Assembly: GCA_947483345.1 (NCBI GenBank)
Contig: CANKNL010000004.1
Coordinates: 1 to 30,475 of the forward strand
Direction: 5' to 3'
DNA: 30,475 nucleotides
DNA from: Chitinophagaceae bacterium
Lineage (GTDB): Bacteria > Bacteroidota > Bacteroidia > Chitinophagales > Chitinophagaceae
The stretch's first letter is position 1. Each line of letters starts with the position of its first letter. The translations under genes were made by a program, and so were the position numbers. The notes beneath the pieces are model-generated. The model ran no database searches and was not told the origin of the DNA. It saw only the letters and a list, made by a program, of their open reading frames with translations. Positions 7,846 through 15,722 of this stretch are shown here, piece by piece.

Positions 7846-9405
7846 TTAATTAATCAAAATAGTGCCGGTCATGTCTTTTGGTACTGGCAAACCCATCACG
7901 GTTAAAATGGTTGGTGCAATATCGCCTAACTTTCCGGTATTTAAATGGCCTTTCCAATTATTGTCGATTAAGAACAACGGCACTAAGTTTAAGGTATGTG
8001 CTGTGTTAGGTGTGCCGTCTTCATTAATGGCATAATCGGCATTGCCATGATCGGCCGTTAAAAATACGGTATACTCATTTTTGAGAGCAGCGGTAACAAC
8101 TTTTTCAACACAGGAATCAACGGTTTCAACCGCTTTTATGATAGCCTCCCAAACGCCGGTATGGCCTACCATATCTGCATTTGCAAAGTTCAGGCATATA
8201 AAATCTGCCCCTGCACCCTTAACAGCAGGGGTTTGGGTATTTACTGATTTGGCATTTTTTTCTATTTCTTGTACTATGGCATTTGTGACCTCAACGGCAC
8301 TCATCTCGGGTTGTAGATCATAGGTAGCCACTTTGGGTGATTGGATCATAATTCTTTTTTCGTTCTCAAAAGGCCGTTCTCTGCCTCCGCTAAAAAAGAA
8401 ACTGACATGCGGATATTTTTCTGTTTCTGCTATACGTATTTGCGTTTTGTGGTTTTGTTCCAGTATTTCTCCCAGTGTATTTTTTAAATCATCATTTTCA
8501 AAAACAACATGTACATTTTTAAAAAGATGATCATATTGCGTCATAGTGGTATAATGGAGATCCAGTTTCTTCATATCAAATTCCGGCCTATCAGTTTGTG
8601 TAAGTACGTCTGTTATTTCCCGGCATCGGTCTGTTCTGAAATTAAAACAAATAACCACATCGCCAGGCTTGATCGTTGATTCTTTGATACCCGAATTAAT
8701 GATCGGTTTTATGAATTCATCAGTAACGCCTTCATCATATGACATCTTTACCGCTGCCAGCATATCTTCAGTTTTGTGGCCTGCTCCATGTACCAATGCA
8801 GAATAAGCCAACTTGACTCTCTCCCATCTTTTGTCACGGTCCATGCCATAATAACGGCCGGTAATACTCGCAATTTTACCAACCGTTAATTCAAGATGAT
8901 TTTGCAGATCGCTTAAGAAACCCAATCCGCTTTTGGGGTCAGTATCCCGGCCGTCTGTAAATGCATGTATCCGCACATCGGTTAAACCTTTTTCTTTACA
9001 TAAACCGGTTAATGCCTTCAAATGATTAATATGGGCATGTACACCACCATCACTTACCAAACCCATCAGGTGTAAAGGTTTATTATTTTCTTTTGCAAAC
9101 TGTATGGCATTTAACAGCGATTCGTTATTGGCAAACTCGCCTGTTTTTATAGCGACATTGATGCGCTGTAGTTCCTGATAAACAATTCGACCTGCACCTA
9201 AATTTAAATGTCCAACTTCGCTGTTACCCATTTGTCCCTCAGGCAGTCCTACATCTTCGCCACAGGTAACCAAAGTGGTATGGGGGTATTTGGTATATAA
9301 AGCACTTACAAATGGCGTTTTGGCATGTTGTATGGCATCATTGTTTATTTGCTTCCCTAATCCCCAACCATCCATGATTACGAGTATAACTTTCTTGTTT
9401 TCCAT
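7846..9405 (-). CDS. gpmI: 2,3-bisphosphoglycerate-independent phosphoglycerate mutase
   Basis: This glycolytic enzyme interconverts 3- and 2-phosphoglycerate in the cytoplasm through a phosphoserine intermediate and two metal ions, usually Mn. At 519 aa it is full length. D12 in VIMDGWG and S62 in GQMGNSEVGH are the metal ligand and the phosphorylated Ser. The phosphotransfer insert shows DGRDTDP and RYYGMDRDKRWER; near the C-terminus TADHGNAD and HT supply the other metal ligands. A promoter-like pair, ATTG-N19-TAGTTTTA, ends 4 bases before the ATG, so it probably heads a transcript continuing into the Haem_bd gene 18 bases downstream. The link of a glycolytic enzyme to the haem-related genes is likely a shared promoter rather than a shared pathway. 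Confidence 0.97.
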   Translation of the reverse strand: MENKKVILVIMDGWGLGKQINNDAIQHAKTPFVSALYTKYPHTTLVTCGEDVGLPEGQMGNSEVGHLNLGAGRIVYQELQRINVAIKTGEFANNESLLNAIQFAKENNKPLHLMGLVSDGGVHAHINHLKALTGLCKEKGLTDVRIHAFTDGRDTDPKSGLGFLSDLQNHLELTVGKIASITGRYYGMDRDKRWERVKLAYSALVHGAGHKTEDMLAAVKMSYDEGVTDEFIKPIINSGIKESTIKPGDVVICFNFRTDRCREITDVLTQTDRPEFDMKKLDLHYTTMTQYDHLFKNVHVVFENDDLKNTLGEILEQNHKTQIRIAETEKYPHVSFFFSGGRERPFENEKRIMIQSPKVATYDLQPEMSAVEVTNAIVQEIEKNAKSVNTQTPAVKGAGADFICLNFANADMVGHTGVWEAIIKAVETVDSCVEKVVTAALKNEYTVFLTADHGNADYAINEDGTPNTAHTLNLVPLFLIDNNWKGHLNTGKLGDIAPTILTVMGLPVPKDMTGTILIN

Positions 9406-9409
9406 CTGT

Positions 9410-9440
9410 TAAAACTAAAATAATTGCAGCTAATTACAAT
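9410..9440 (-). promoter_or_regulatory. Probable gpmI promoter, -33/-7
   Basis: On the minus strand ATTG (9440-9437) and TAGTTTTA (9417-9410) are separated by exactly 19 bases, one mismatch each from TTTG-N19-TAnnTTTG. The -7 box ends 4 bases before the gpmI ATG, implying a leaderless or nearly leaderless transcript. Confidence 0.5.
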
Positions 9441-9495
9441 CTATAATTGTCATTTGGGTATAAAAAATACATAATCCCTGTAATTTTAATAAGTC

Positions 9496-9518
9496 TTGGC
9501 ACGTTTTTGGTAATTTTG
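9496..9518 (+). promoter_or_regulatory. Promoter region of DUF4783 gene; possible sigma-54 -24 element
   Basis: TTGGCACG at 9496-9503 equals the sigma-54 -24 consensus. Ten bases after its GG comes GT (9510-9511) where GC would be expected, so the -12 element is imperfect. Overlapping it, TAATTTTG (9511-9518) is a perfect Bacteroidota -7 box, but the nearest TTG is only 12 bases upstream instead of about 19. Either sigma factor could use the site; transcription would start around 9522-9525, some 15-18 bases before the ATG. Confidence 0.4.
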
Positions 9519-9539
9519 TGATAGTAAAACATGTAGGAT

Positions 9540-9920
9540 ATGAAACAATTTTTTACTTTTTTAGCGATTGGTACCCTCTTAAGTGGGTTTACTATTTTTT
9601 CAAGCATTGATGATGTAATAGCCGCTATGAAGACAGGTAATTCGGCTGATATTGCCAGATTTTTTGATAATACAGTTGAGATTAATATGCCGGAAAAAAG
9701 TAACAGTTACAGTAAGAGTCAGGCAGAACTGGTTTTAAAAGATTTTTTCAGTTCTAATATGGTAAAATATTTTGAAGTTATTCATAAGGGTGAAAATTCA
9801 GGATCGCAATACTGTATTGGTACACTGGTTACCAAGACAGGTTCTTTTAGAACCACCATATTTATGAAACAGAAAGGGGATAAACAGTTATTGCAGGAAA
9901 TAACATTTGAGAATAAATAG
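9540..9920 (+). CDS. DUF4783 domain protein
   Basis: A 126-aa exported protein. Residues 1-20 form a signal peptide, and the mature part has the DUF4783 pattern: SIDDVIAAMKTGNSADIARF, then a segment around DNTVEINMPEKSN, AELVLKDFF, and a final three-strand run with GTLVTKTGSFRTTIFMKQ. The fold expected for this family is NTF2-like (alpha plus curved sheet), often a ligand-binding cup; no catalytic residue is known to me. It stands directly in front of nadC, a neighbourhood I recall for many Bacteroidota genomes, but a terminator and a separate -7 box lie between the two, so they need not be one transcript. Function is unknown. The ATG at 9540 is the only start giving a full signal peptide. 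Confidence 0.87.
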   Translation: MKQFFTFLAIGTLLSGFTIFSSIDDVIAAMKTGNSADIARFFDNTVEINMPEKSNSYSKSQAELVLKDFFSSNMVKYFEVIHKGENSGSQYCIGTLVTKTGSFRTTIFMKQKGDKQLLQEITFENK

Positions 9921-9942
9921 TAGTCCCAAAATTAAAAAAATT

Positions 9943-9973
9943 AAACCCCGGCATTTCGGGGTTTTGTTTTTTG
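9943..9973 (+). terminator. Rho-independent terminator after DUF4783 gene
   Basis: AAACCCCG (9943-9950), a 6-base loop and CGGGGTTT (9957-9964) form a perfect 8-pair stem followed by a T-rich tail interrupted by single G bases. It lies 22 bases past the DUF4783 stop. Its T-tail overlaps the presumed nadC promoter. Confidence 0.82.
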
Positions 9974-9989
9974 TTCTTCCTTAGCTTTG
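9963..9989 (+). promoter_or_regulatory. Candidate nadC promoter overlapping terminator tail
   Basis: TAGCTTTG (9982-9989) is a perfect Bacteroidota -7 box ending 5 bases before the nadC ATG. The best -33 match, TTTG at 9963-9966, lies in the terminator's T-tail with a 15-base spacer, shorter than usual. Transcription should start at or next to the ATG. Confidence 0.45.
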
Positions 9990-9994
9990 TTATT

Positions 9995-10873
9995 ATGGAA
10001 TATAATCAACAGTTAGCCATTTTGATAAAAAATGCGCTCACAGAAGACATTGGTGATGGGGATCATTCTACCTTATCAACCATTGATGCAGCGGCAACAG
10101 GTAAGGCGGTATTAAAAATCAAGGAAGCAGGTATACTTGCGGGTGTAGATGTGGCCGAAAAGATTTTAAGGTTTATGCAGCCAGATCTGATATTTACGGC
10201 TTTTAAAAAAGATGGTGATGTAATGGTATGTGGAGAGATTGCTTTTGAATTACAGGCTAAGGTGTTAACCATTTTACAATGCGAACGGCTGGTTTTAAAT
10301 TGTATGCAACGCATGAGTGGCATTGCCACATTAACCAAGCAATACACCCAAAAGCTGATACCGTATAAAACCAAATTGCTTGATACCAGAAAGACAACAC
10401 CCAACTTTCGCCTGTTGGAAAAAGAGGCAGTAAGAATTGGGGGTGGTTTAAATCACCGGTTTGGTTTGTATGATATGATTATGCTTAAAGACAATCATAT
10501 TGATTACTGTGGTGGCATAGAAAAAGCCATAAAAAAAGCAGTTGCTTATGTTCAGCAAAAAAAACCAGAATTAAAAATTGAAGTAGAAACGAGAAGTTTG
10601 GAGGATGTAAAAAAAGTGCTGGCTGTAGCCGGTTCGGATGACCTGCCGGGACGGGGGGCAATAAACCGGATTATGCTTGATAATTTTACACCAGAACAAA
10701 TTACGGCAGCTTTAACACTGATTGGTGGTAAATTTGAAACAGAAGCCAGCGGCGGTATCAATTTAAATAATATTGAAATTTATGCAGCTACCGGAGTAGA
10801 TTATATTTCCAGCGGTGCTATTATTCACCAGGCAAGAAGTTTGGATTTGAGTTTAAAAGCCATCGTTATCTGA
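9995..10873 (+). CDS. nadC: Quinolinate phosphoribosyltransferase (decarboxylating)
   Basis: This enzyme joins quinolinate to PRPP, releasing CO2, to make nicotinate mononucleotide in de novo NAD synthesis. I place the start at ATG 9995 (292 aa, MEYNQQL...), not at the in-frame TTG at 9971, which lies in the terminator tail and would add residues unlike the family. Motifs in order: EDIGDGDHST near the N-terminus, the QCERLVLNCMQRMSGIAT helix, DTRKTTPNFR (D130-) for quinolinate binding, EAVRIGGGLNHR, MLKDNHI (163-169), EVETRSLE, IMLDNFTPE, and EASGGINLNNI with GVDYISSGA for the PRPP phosphate. All expected basic residues are present. SUI1/YciH follows after 12 bases, so co-transcription is likely; nadE lies further along the window. 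Confidence 0.97.
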   Translation: MEYNQQLAILIKNALTEDIGDGDHSTLSTIDAAATGKAVLKIKEAGILAGVDVAEKILRFMQPDLIFTAFKKDGDVMVCGEIAFELQAKVLTILQCERLVLNCMQRMSGIATLTKQYTQKLIPYKTKLLDTRKTTPNFRLLEKEAVRIGGGLNHRFGLYDMIMLKDNHIDYCGGIEKAIKKAVAYVQQKKPELKIEVETRSLEDVKKVLAVAGSDDLPGRGAINRIMLDNFTPEQITAALTLIGGKFETEASGGINLNNIEIYAATGVDYISSGAIIHQARSLDLSLKAIVI

Positions 10874-10885
10874 AATTGAGAAATC

Positions 10886-11230
10886 ATGACAAAGAAAAAA
10901 ATACAATCATTGAACAGTTTAGTTTATTCTACCGATCCCCATTTCAAGTTGTCTGATGATGGTTTTGAAGAGTTGGAAACCATTGAACCTGGTCAGCAAA
11001 AATTAAAGATCAGGTTGGATACAAAACACAGGGCCGGTAAAGCGGTTACGCTGGTTGAAGGTTTTGAAGGTACTTTATCAGATATGGAAGCATTAGGCAA
11101 AAAACTGAAATCTGTTTGCGGTACCGGCGGTTCTGTAAAAGATGGTGAAATAATGGTACAGGGCGATAACCGTGAAAGAATTTTACTATGGCTGCAGAAG
11201 CATGGTTATAAGCATACAAAAAAAAATTAA
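10886..11230 (+). CDS. SUI1/eIF1-like translation factor (YciH family)
   Basis: A 114-aa bacterial member of the SUI1 (eIF1) family. Residues about 1-35 form a variable tail containing LVYSTDP; the SUI1 core runs from about 36 to 110, with KLKIRLDTKHRAGKAVTLVEG, GFEGTLSDMEALGKKLKSVC, then GTGGSVKDGEIMVQGD and a closing helix IRLLLWL-like segment ending KHGYKH. In archaea and eukaryotes the homologue tests start-codon choice on the small ribosomal subunit; the E. coli relative YciH has been linked to stress-time translation. In a genome that seems to use leaderless or SD-free starts, a fidelity role is appealing but unproved. It follows nadC by 12 bases with no terminator and precedes apaG by 63. 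Confidence 0.93.
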   Translation: MTKKKIQSLNSLVYSTDPHFKLSDDGFEELETIEPGQQKLKIRLDTKHRAGKAVTLVEGFEGTLSDMEALGKKLKSVCGTGGSVKDGEIMVQGDNRERILLWLQKHGYKHTKKN

Positions 11231-11293
11231 AATACAGATTTCGAATTATTCATAAAGTGTATTTTATCCTTAATTTTACAACAAAGGTAAAAC

Positions 11294-11680
11294 ATGGTCT
11301 CGAAAATATCAGCAGGAATAACGGTTAGTATAGAAACTTATTATCAGCCGGAATACAGTAATCCTGTTAATAGTGAATTTATGTTTGCTTACCGTATTAC
11401 CATTGAAAATAGTAATCATTTTCCGGTTAAACTTTTATACCGGCATTGGCATATTTACGACAGTAATGGAAGTATACGAGAGGTTGAGGGTGAAGGTGTT
11501 GTTGGTGTTCAGCCACTCATTAATCCCGGACAGTCCTATACATACATCAGTGGGTGTAATCTCCGTTCCGAAATAGGTAAAATGAGTGGCACTTATTTAA
11601 TGGAAAATATTAATAATAAAAAGTCATTCGATGTAATCATTCCTGCATTTGATATGTGTGCCCCTTTCAAACTAAACTGA
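11294..11680 (+). CDS. apaG: ApaG domain protein
   Basis: A 128-aa protein of the ApaG/DUF525 family, a small immunoglobulin-like beta-sandwich. Diagnostic segments are the opening ITVSIETYYQPEYSNP, then FMFAYRITIENSN, LLYRHWHIYDSNG, the glycine-rich GEGVVGVQPLINPGQSY and SGTYLMEN, finishing with an IPAF-type strand. Length equals the family norm (about 125). Salmonella CorD was tied to Co/Mg efflux and the E. coli gene lies in the ksgA-apaH operon, but the biochemical role is still unclear; many homologues are thought to bind pyrophosphate-like ligands. The gene follows SUI1/YciH by 63 bases. A TAATTTTA box lies 15 bases before the ATG, so it may also have its own promoter. Confidence 0.93.
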   Translation: MVSKISAGITVSIETYYQPEYSNPVNSEFMFAYRITIENSNHFPVKLLYRHWHIYDSNGSIREVEGEGVVGVQPLINPGQSYTYISGCNLRSEIGKMSGTYLMENINNKKSFDVIIPAFDMCAPFKLN

Positions 11681-11835
11681 TTTATACAATTCTAACTCGT
11701 TTTTGGCTTATCTTTAGATATAAATATCAGGTAGGCTTAGGTCTGTCTGATGGTTATATTCAATATTCATTTCTTTTCAATTAATACAGAAGTCTGTTAC
11801 GGAACCCATGTTCTGTTTAAAAAATAAAACCTAAA

Positions 11836-12939
11836 ATGGCAAAGATTACATTTTCTAACAGCAATAACGATTTTTATCAAAGTTTAAAAGCTTCGGTAGA
11901 GTCTTACTTTATCGAAAATAAAATTAAAAAAACCGGTGACTGGAGGTTGTTTACCAAAACTATTGCTTTGGTAATTATCGCTGTAACTACTTATTGTTTA
12001 TTAATATTTGCGCCTATAAATAATTGGCAGGCAATACTGATTTGTCTTGTATTGGGTAGTTCATTGGCATCTATCGGATTTAATATTATGCATGATGCTA
12101 ATCATGGCAGTTATTCAACCAGGCCATGGTTAAATGACCTGCTGGGATTAAGCTTAAATGCGTTGGGTGCAAGCTCATTTTTTTGGAAGCAGAAGCATAA
12201 TATTATACACCATACCTATACTAATGTGGATGGACTTGATGATGATATTGCCAAGAGTCCTATCATTCGCCAGTGTACATCTCAAAAATGGGTACCGGCT
12301 CATAAGATACAGTACTTATACCTGTTACCCGTTTATTCTTTATCTACAATTTTCTGGATATTTATTATGGATTTTAAGAAATATTTTTCCGGGAAAATCT
12401 ATACTACTGATGCCTGGACAATGACCGCCAAGAACCGTATTGTTTTTTGGGTTACAAAATTATTATATGTTGTATTTTATATTGTTGTACCTATTTTGGT
12501 TTGGGGATTTATATCGTGGGCTGTAGGCTTTTTAATACTAAATGCAGTCATGGGGTTAATCTTATCTCTGGTCTTTCAGTTAGCACATGTGGTAGAGAAC
12601 ACAGAATTTGAGCATGTGGCCTTAGACGAAACAAAACATGTAGAAACGGCATGGGCAGAGCATCAAATGAAGACCACTTCTAATTTCGCCATGAATAATA
12701 AATTAATATCCTGGTATGTAGGCGGATTGAATTTTCAGGTTGAACATCATCTTTTTCCTAAGATAAGTCATGTGCATTATCCTGCTATCAGTAAAATAGT
12801 GATGGCAAAATGCGCAGAATATCACGTGCCTTATAATTATTATAAAACCATGTTTGGAGCTGTGGCATCGCATTTCAGGGTAATGAAAGACTTAGGAAAA
12901 AGACCAGAAATTGACCTGCAACAGGTACCTGCCGCTTAA
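11836..12939 (+). CDS. Membrane fatty acid desaturase (acyl-CoA/acyl-lipid type)
   Basis: A 367-aa integral membrane di-iron enzyme that introduces a cis double bond into a fatty acyl chain using O2. The three histidine boxes are visible: HDANH (86-90), HNIIHH (121-126) and QVEHH (301-305); the Q in the third box is the mark of front-end (delta-6-like) and linoleoyl-CoA desaturase relatives. Hydrophobic pairs lie around residues 41-60 and 64-83, and again around 205-250, fitting four membrane helices. An extra HVVENTEFEH segment lies before the third box. No cytochrome b5 domain is fused. It has a 155-base gap upstream and ends 3 bases before the stop of gldB, which is convergent. The double-bond position cannot be told from sequence. 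Role: membrane fluidity, probably cold response (inference). Confidence 0.93.
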   Translation: MAKITFSNSNNDFYQSLKASVESYFIENKIKKTGDWRLFTKTIALVIIAVTTYCLLIFAPINNWQAILICLVLGSSLASIGFNIMHDANHGSYSTRPWLNDLLGLSLNALGASSFFWKQKHNIIHHTYTNVDGLDDDIAKSPIIRQCTSQKWVPAHKIQYLYLLPVYSLSTIFWIFIMDFKKYFSGKIYTTDAWTMTAKNRIVFWVTKLLYVVFYIVVPILVWGFISWAVGFLILNAVMGLILSLVFQLAHVVENTEFEHVALDETKHVETAWAEHQMKTTSNFAMNNKLISWYVGGLNFQVEHHLFPKISHVHYPAISKIVMAKCAEYHVPYNYYKTMFGAVASHFRVMKDLGKRPEIDLQQVPAA

Positions 12940-12942
12940 CCT

Positions 12943-13956
12943 TTAAGGTTTATATTTTGCCTGTTGAAAGATCAGTTCAGCATCTGTATTCATTAGTTGT
13001 TGCAAGGTGTATTTTGAATTTTTTTGCATAAATTTTTTAATGATCTGCCAGCCGGCAAAACTGCCGATATTACCCGGTGAGGCTTCTCCCAGTTCTTGTG
13101 TTTTCGGCCCTTCGCCTATATAGTTTTTAATGATATTATTATCGATGGTTTGCAAAAAATTATTTTGAACAAAGAGGTCCCAAACTGATGCCTCATGTTC
13201 ATATACAGCCTGTAGCTGCTCTTTAGTATAGCCGATCAATTTATACTCTTCTTTATCCGGCAGTATTTTACTGAGTACATACAAGCGTTTTCCTTTTTCA
13301 ACCATTTGCTGTATCAATGGTTTATCATCCATTTTTTCGGGATACAGATCGTTTATAATATTCTTCATACAATTCACGGCTATATAATCGGGTTCAAAAC
13401 GGTTGCTGATATATGGCGGGTAGGTTTCCTGTACAAAATTTGATTTGTACAATGAAAAATGTTTTCCTAAATGATGATGTAATCCAATAATAATAGCGTC
13501 ATCGCTCAGAATGTCACCATAACCATCCATTGGCCCAATATAGGTAATGATTTTTTTTCTGACTTTAAAATCGGGGAAATAATATTTTACAAATTGCAGT
13601 CCATTTTTTATTTCATTTTCATGAACTGTAAAATCTTTAAAAACGATTAGTGCCGTATCGTAAACCTGCCTGTATGCACTGGTGAAGCCATGCACATAAT
13701 CGGCTGTACTGTCCGCCGACCATTTGGGATCTGCATTTAAAATGGTCGCTAAAAAGTTCTCTCCAAATGAAGGGTATTTAGCGATCAATATATCCAGATT
13801 TGCAGCAAAATTTGCGGTATCAATTGTAAACAACTCTTTGTCGAAACGCATGCTGGTTAATTCAATTTTTATACCAGATACATCAGGTGTTTTAGGGTTG
13901 TTGCTACAGGAAAAAAGTAGTAATACAGCAACAGGAAATACAAAAGCTAATCTCAT
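12943..13956 (-). CDS. gldB: Gliding motility lipoprotein GldB homologue
   Basis: A 337-aa lipoprotein. Residues 1-17 are a signal with LLLFSC (Cys17). The mature part shows the GldB pattern: IELTSMRFDKELFTID, a YPSFGENFLATI segment, YYFPDFKVRKKIITYIGPMDGYGD, DDAIIIGLHHHLGK, and YPPYISNRFEPDYIAVN, with SPGNIGSFAGWQIIKKFM near the end. In Flavobacterium johnsoniae GldB is needed for gliding and for the type IX secretion machinery; homologues also occur in non-gliding Bacteroidota. Part of it resembles DUF2268-like metalloprotease folds (HHHLG), but a catalytic role is not established. It is divergent from nadE (74 bases between starts), a neighbourhood also seen in Flavobacterium; gldC, which normally follows gldB, is absent here because a convergent desaturase gene comes next. 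Confidence 0.9.
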   Translation of the reverse strand: MRLAFVFPVAVLLLFSCSNNPKTPDVSGIKIELTSMRFDKELFTIDTANFAANLDILIAKYPSFGENFLATILNADPKWSADSTADYVHGFTSAYRQVYDTALIVFKDFTVHENEIKNGLQFVKYYFPDFKVRKKIITYIGPMDGYGDILSDDAIIIGLHHHLGKHFSLYKSNFVQETYPPYISNRFEPDYIAVNCMKNIINDLYPEKMDDKPLIQQMVEKGKRLYVLSKILPDKEEYKLIGYTKEQLQAVYEHEASVWDLFVQNNFLQTIDNNIIKNYIGEGPKTQELGEASPGNIGSFAGWQIIKKFMQKNSKYTLQQLMNTDAELIFQQAKYKP

Positions 13957-14030
13957 TTTCTTATTTTAACTTTGCAAGTATAAAAAATTATTTCTAAACA
14001 TAAAGTTAACCCTGAATAGGGGTTTGGTGT

Positions 14031-15713
14031 ATGAAAATATTTTTAGCTCAGCAAAACTATCATATTGGCAATTTTGAAAGCAATACACAACAAATAATTA
14101 GTGCAATAGAAACTGCAAAACAACAGGGTGGCGATCTGATCGTTTTCAGTGAATTATGTGTTTGTGGCTATGCACCAGGCGATTTTCTGGAATTTGCAGA
14201 TTTTATCAAAACAAGTTATGAAGCCATTGATATAATAAAACAACATGCTGATACAATTGGGGTGTTGATTGGGGCTCCTGACAAAAACCCCATTAAAAAG
14301 GGAAAGGATCTGTTTAATGCAGCCTTTTTACTTTATGAAAAAGAGATAAAAGCCATTGTGCATAAAACCTGTTTGCCAAATTATGATGTGTTTGATGAGT
14401 ACCGCTATTTTGAACCTGCATACGAATGGAGCGTAATGGAATTTAAAGGGAAAAAACTGGCGGTCACCATTTGTGAAGATATCTGGAACCTGGGCGATAA
14501 TCCAATGTACCGCAACTGCCCCATGGATGAATTAATGAAACAGTATCCGGATGTAATGATCAACCTATCGGCATCGCCTTTTGATTATACACATGATGAA
14601 GACCGGAAAGCGACTATTAAAGCCAATGTTAAAAAATATAAATTACCACTTTTTTATTGTAATGCTGTGGGCAGCCAGACCGAAATAGTCTTTGATGGCG
14701 GGTCACTGGTTTTTGATGCAGAAGCCAATCTTTGCGGCCAGCTGCCGATGTTTAAAGAAGCCATTCAATCTTTTATTTTGCATGATGATGGCACTATTGA
14801 TACAACTGTTATTGGGGCTGCCGGTAACATGTTCGATCATGTAGGTGAACCCATGGTACTGGAAGAAAATTTAAATATCGGGCAGGTGCATGATGCCTTG
14901 GTTTTAGGGATAAAGGATTATTTTACAAAAATGGGCTTTACCAAAGCCATCCTTGGCAGCAGTGGTGGTATAGACAGTGCAGTTTGTTTAGCACTGGCTT
15001 GTAGGGCTTTGGGAAATGATCAGGTACGGTCAGTATTAATGCCTTCTCAATTTTCTTCAAGCCATTCTGTTAATGATGCAGAACAGTTGAGTATGAACCT
15101 GGGTAATCCTTTTGATATTATACCGGTTGAGAATATTTACAATAGTTTTTTGAATGAATTGAAACCTGTTTTTAAGGGCCTGCCGTTTGGCATAGCAGAA
15201 GAAAATATACAAAGCCGCAGCAGGGGAAATATGTTGATGGCCATTGCCAATAAGTTTGGATACATATTACTAAACACATCTAACAAAAGTGAGCTGGCAA
15301 CCGGCTATGGAACACTATACGGCGATATGGCCGGGGGGTTAGCTGTTTTGGGCGATTGTTATAAGTTACAAATTTATGCATTGGCAAATTACATTAACAG
15401 GGATAAGGAAATTATTCCGGTAAATATTATTAACAAAGCACCCAGTGCTGAATTACGGCATGGCCAGAAGGATACTGATTCTTTACCTGAATATGACATA
15501 CTTGATAAAATTCTTTACCAATATATAGAAAGAAGACAAGGTAGTACAGAAATAAAAGCACAGGGTTTTGATGTGGCGCTGGTTAACCGTATTTTAAAAA
15601 TGGTAAACATGAATGAATACAAGCGTAACCAGTTTTGCCCCATCATACGTATTTCGCCAAAGGCTTTTGGTGTGGGAAGAAGAATGCCGATTGTAGGCAA
15701 GTACATGCGTTAA
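14031..15713 (+). CDS. nadE: Glutamine-dependent NAD+ synthetase
   Basis: This two-domain enzyme makes NAD from deamido-NAD, ATP and glutamine. The N-terminal nitrilase-type glutaminase domain (about 1-270) has the triad E41 (FSELCVCGY), K112 (HKTCLPNYDVFDE) and C148 (TICEDIW). The C-terminal synthetase domain has the ATP P-loop SSGGIDS (310-316), RSRGNMLMAIAN, LLNTSNKSELATGYGTLYGD and PSAELRHGQKDTDSLPEYD. At 560 aa it is full length. A perfect -7-type box TAACTTTG (13967-13974) lies 56 bases before the ATG but without a -33 match. Divergent gldB begins 74 bases upstream. Together with nadC in the same window it gives two steps of NAD synthesis; nadD and nadA/B are not here. Confidence 0.97.
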   Translation: MKIFLAQQNYHIGNFESNTQQIISAIETAKQQGGDLIVFSELCVCGYAPGDFLEFADFIKTSYEAIDIIKQHADTIGVLIGAPDKNPIKKGKDLFNAAFLLYEKEIKAIVHKTCLPNYDVFDEYRYFEPAYEWSVMEFKGKKLAVTICEDIWNLGDNPMYRNCPMDELMKQYPDVMINLSASPFDYTHDEDRKATIKANVKKYKLPLFYCNAVGSQTEIVFDGGSLVFDAEANLCGQLPMFKEAIQSFILHDDGTIDTTVIGAAGNMFDHVGEPMVLEENLNIGQVHDALVLGIKDYFTKMGFTKAILGSSGGIDSAVCLALACRALGNDQVRSVLMPSQFSSSHSVNDAEQLSMNLGNPFDIIPVENIYNSFLNELKPVFKGLPFGIAEENIQSRSRGNMLMAIANKFGYILLNTSNKSELATGYGTLYGDMAGGLAVLGDCYKLQIYALANYINRDKEIIPVNIINKAPSAELRHGQKDTDSLPEYDILDKILYQYIERRQGSTEIKAQGFDVALVNRILKMVNMNEYKRNQFCPIIRISPKAFGVGRRMPIVGKYMR

Positions 15714-15722
15714 GGCCTGCCG

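Noticed and set aside
8081..8530. Plus-strand ORFs within gpmI, and similar ORFs opposite other large genes
   Set aside because: Shadows of strongly coding frames on the other strand with no motifs of their own.
9971..9994. TTG-initiated N-terminal extension of nadC
   Set aside because: The extra residues come from terminator and promoter DNA and are not family-like; ATG 9995 gives the normal N-terminus.
12938..12950. AACCTTTAAGGTT palindrome as a terminator between desaturase and gldB
   Set aside because: Too short and AT-rich, and it overlaps both stop codons; a weak signal only.
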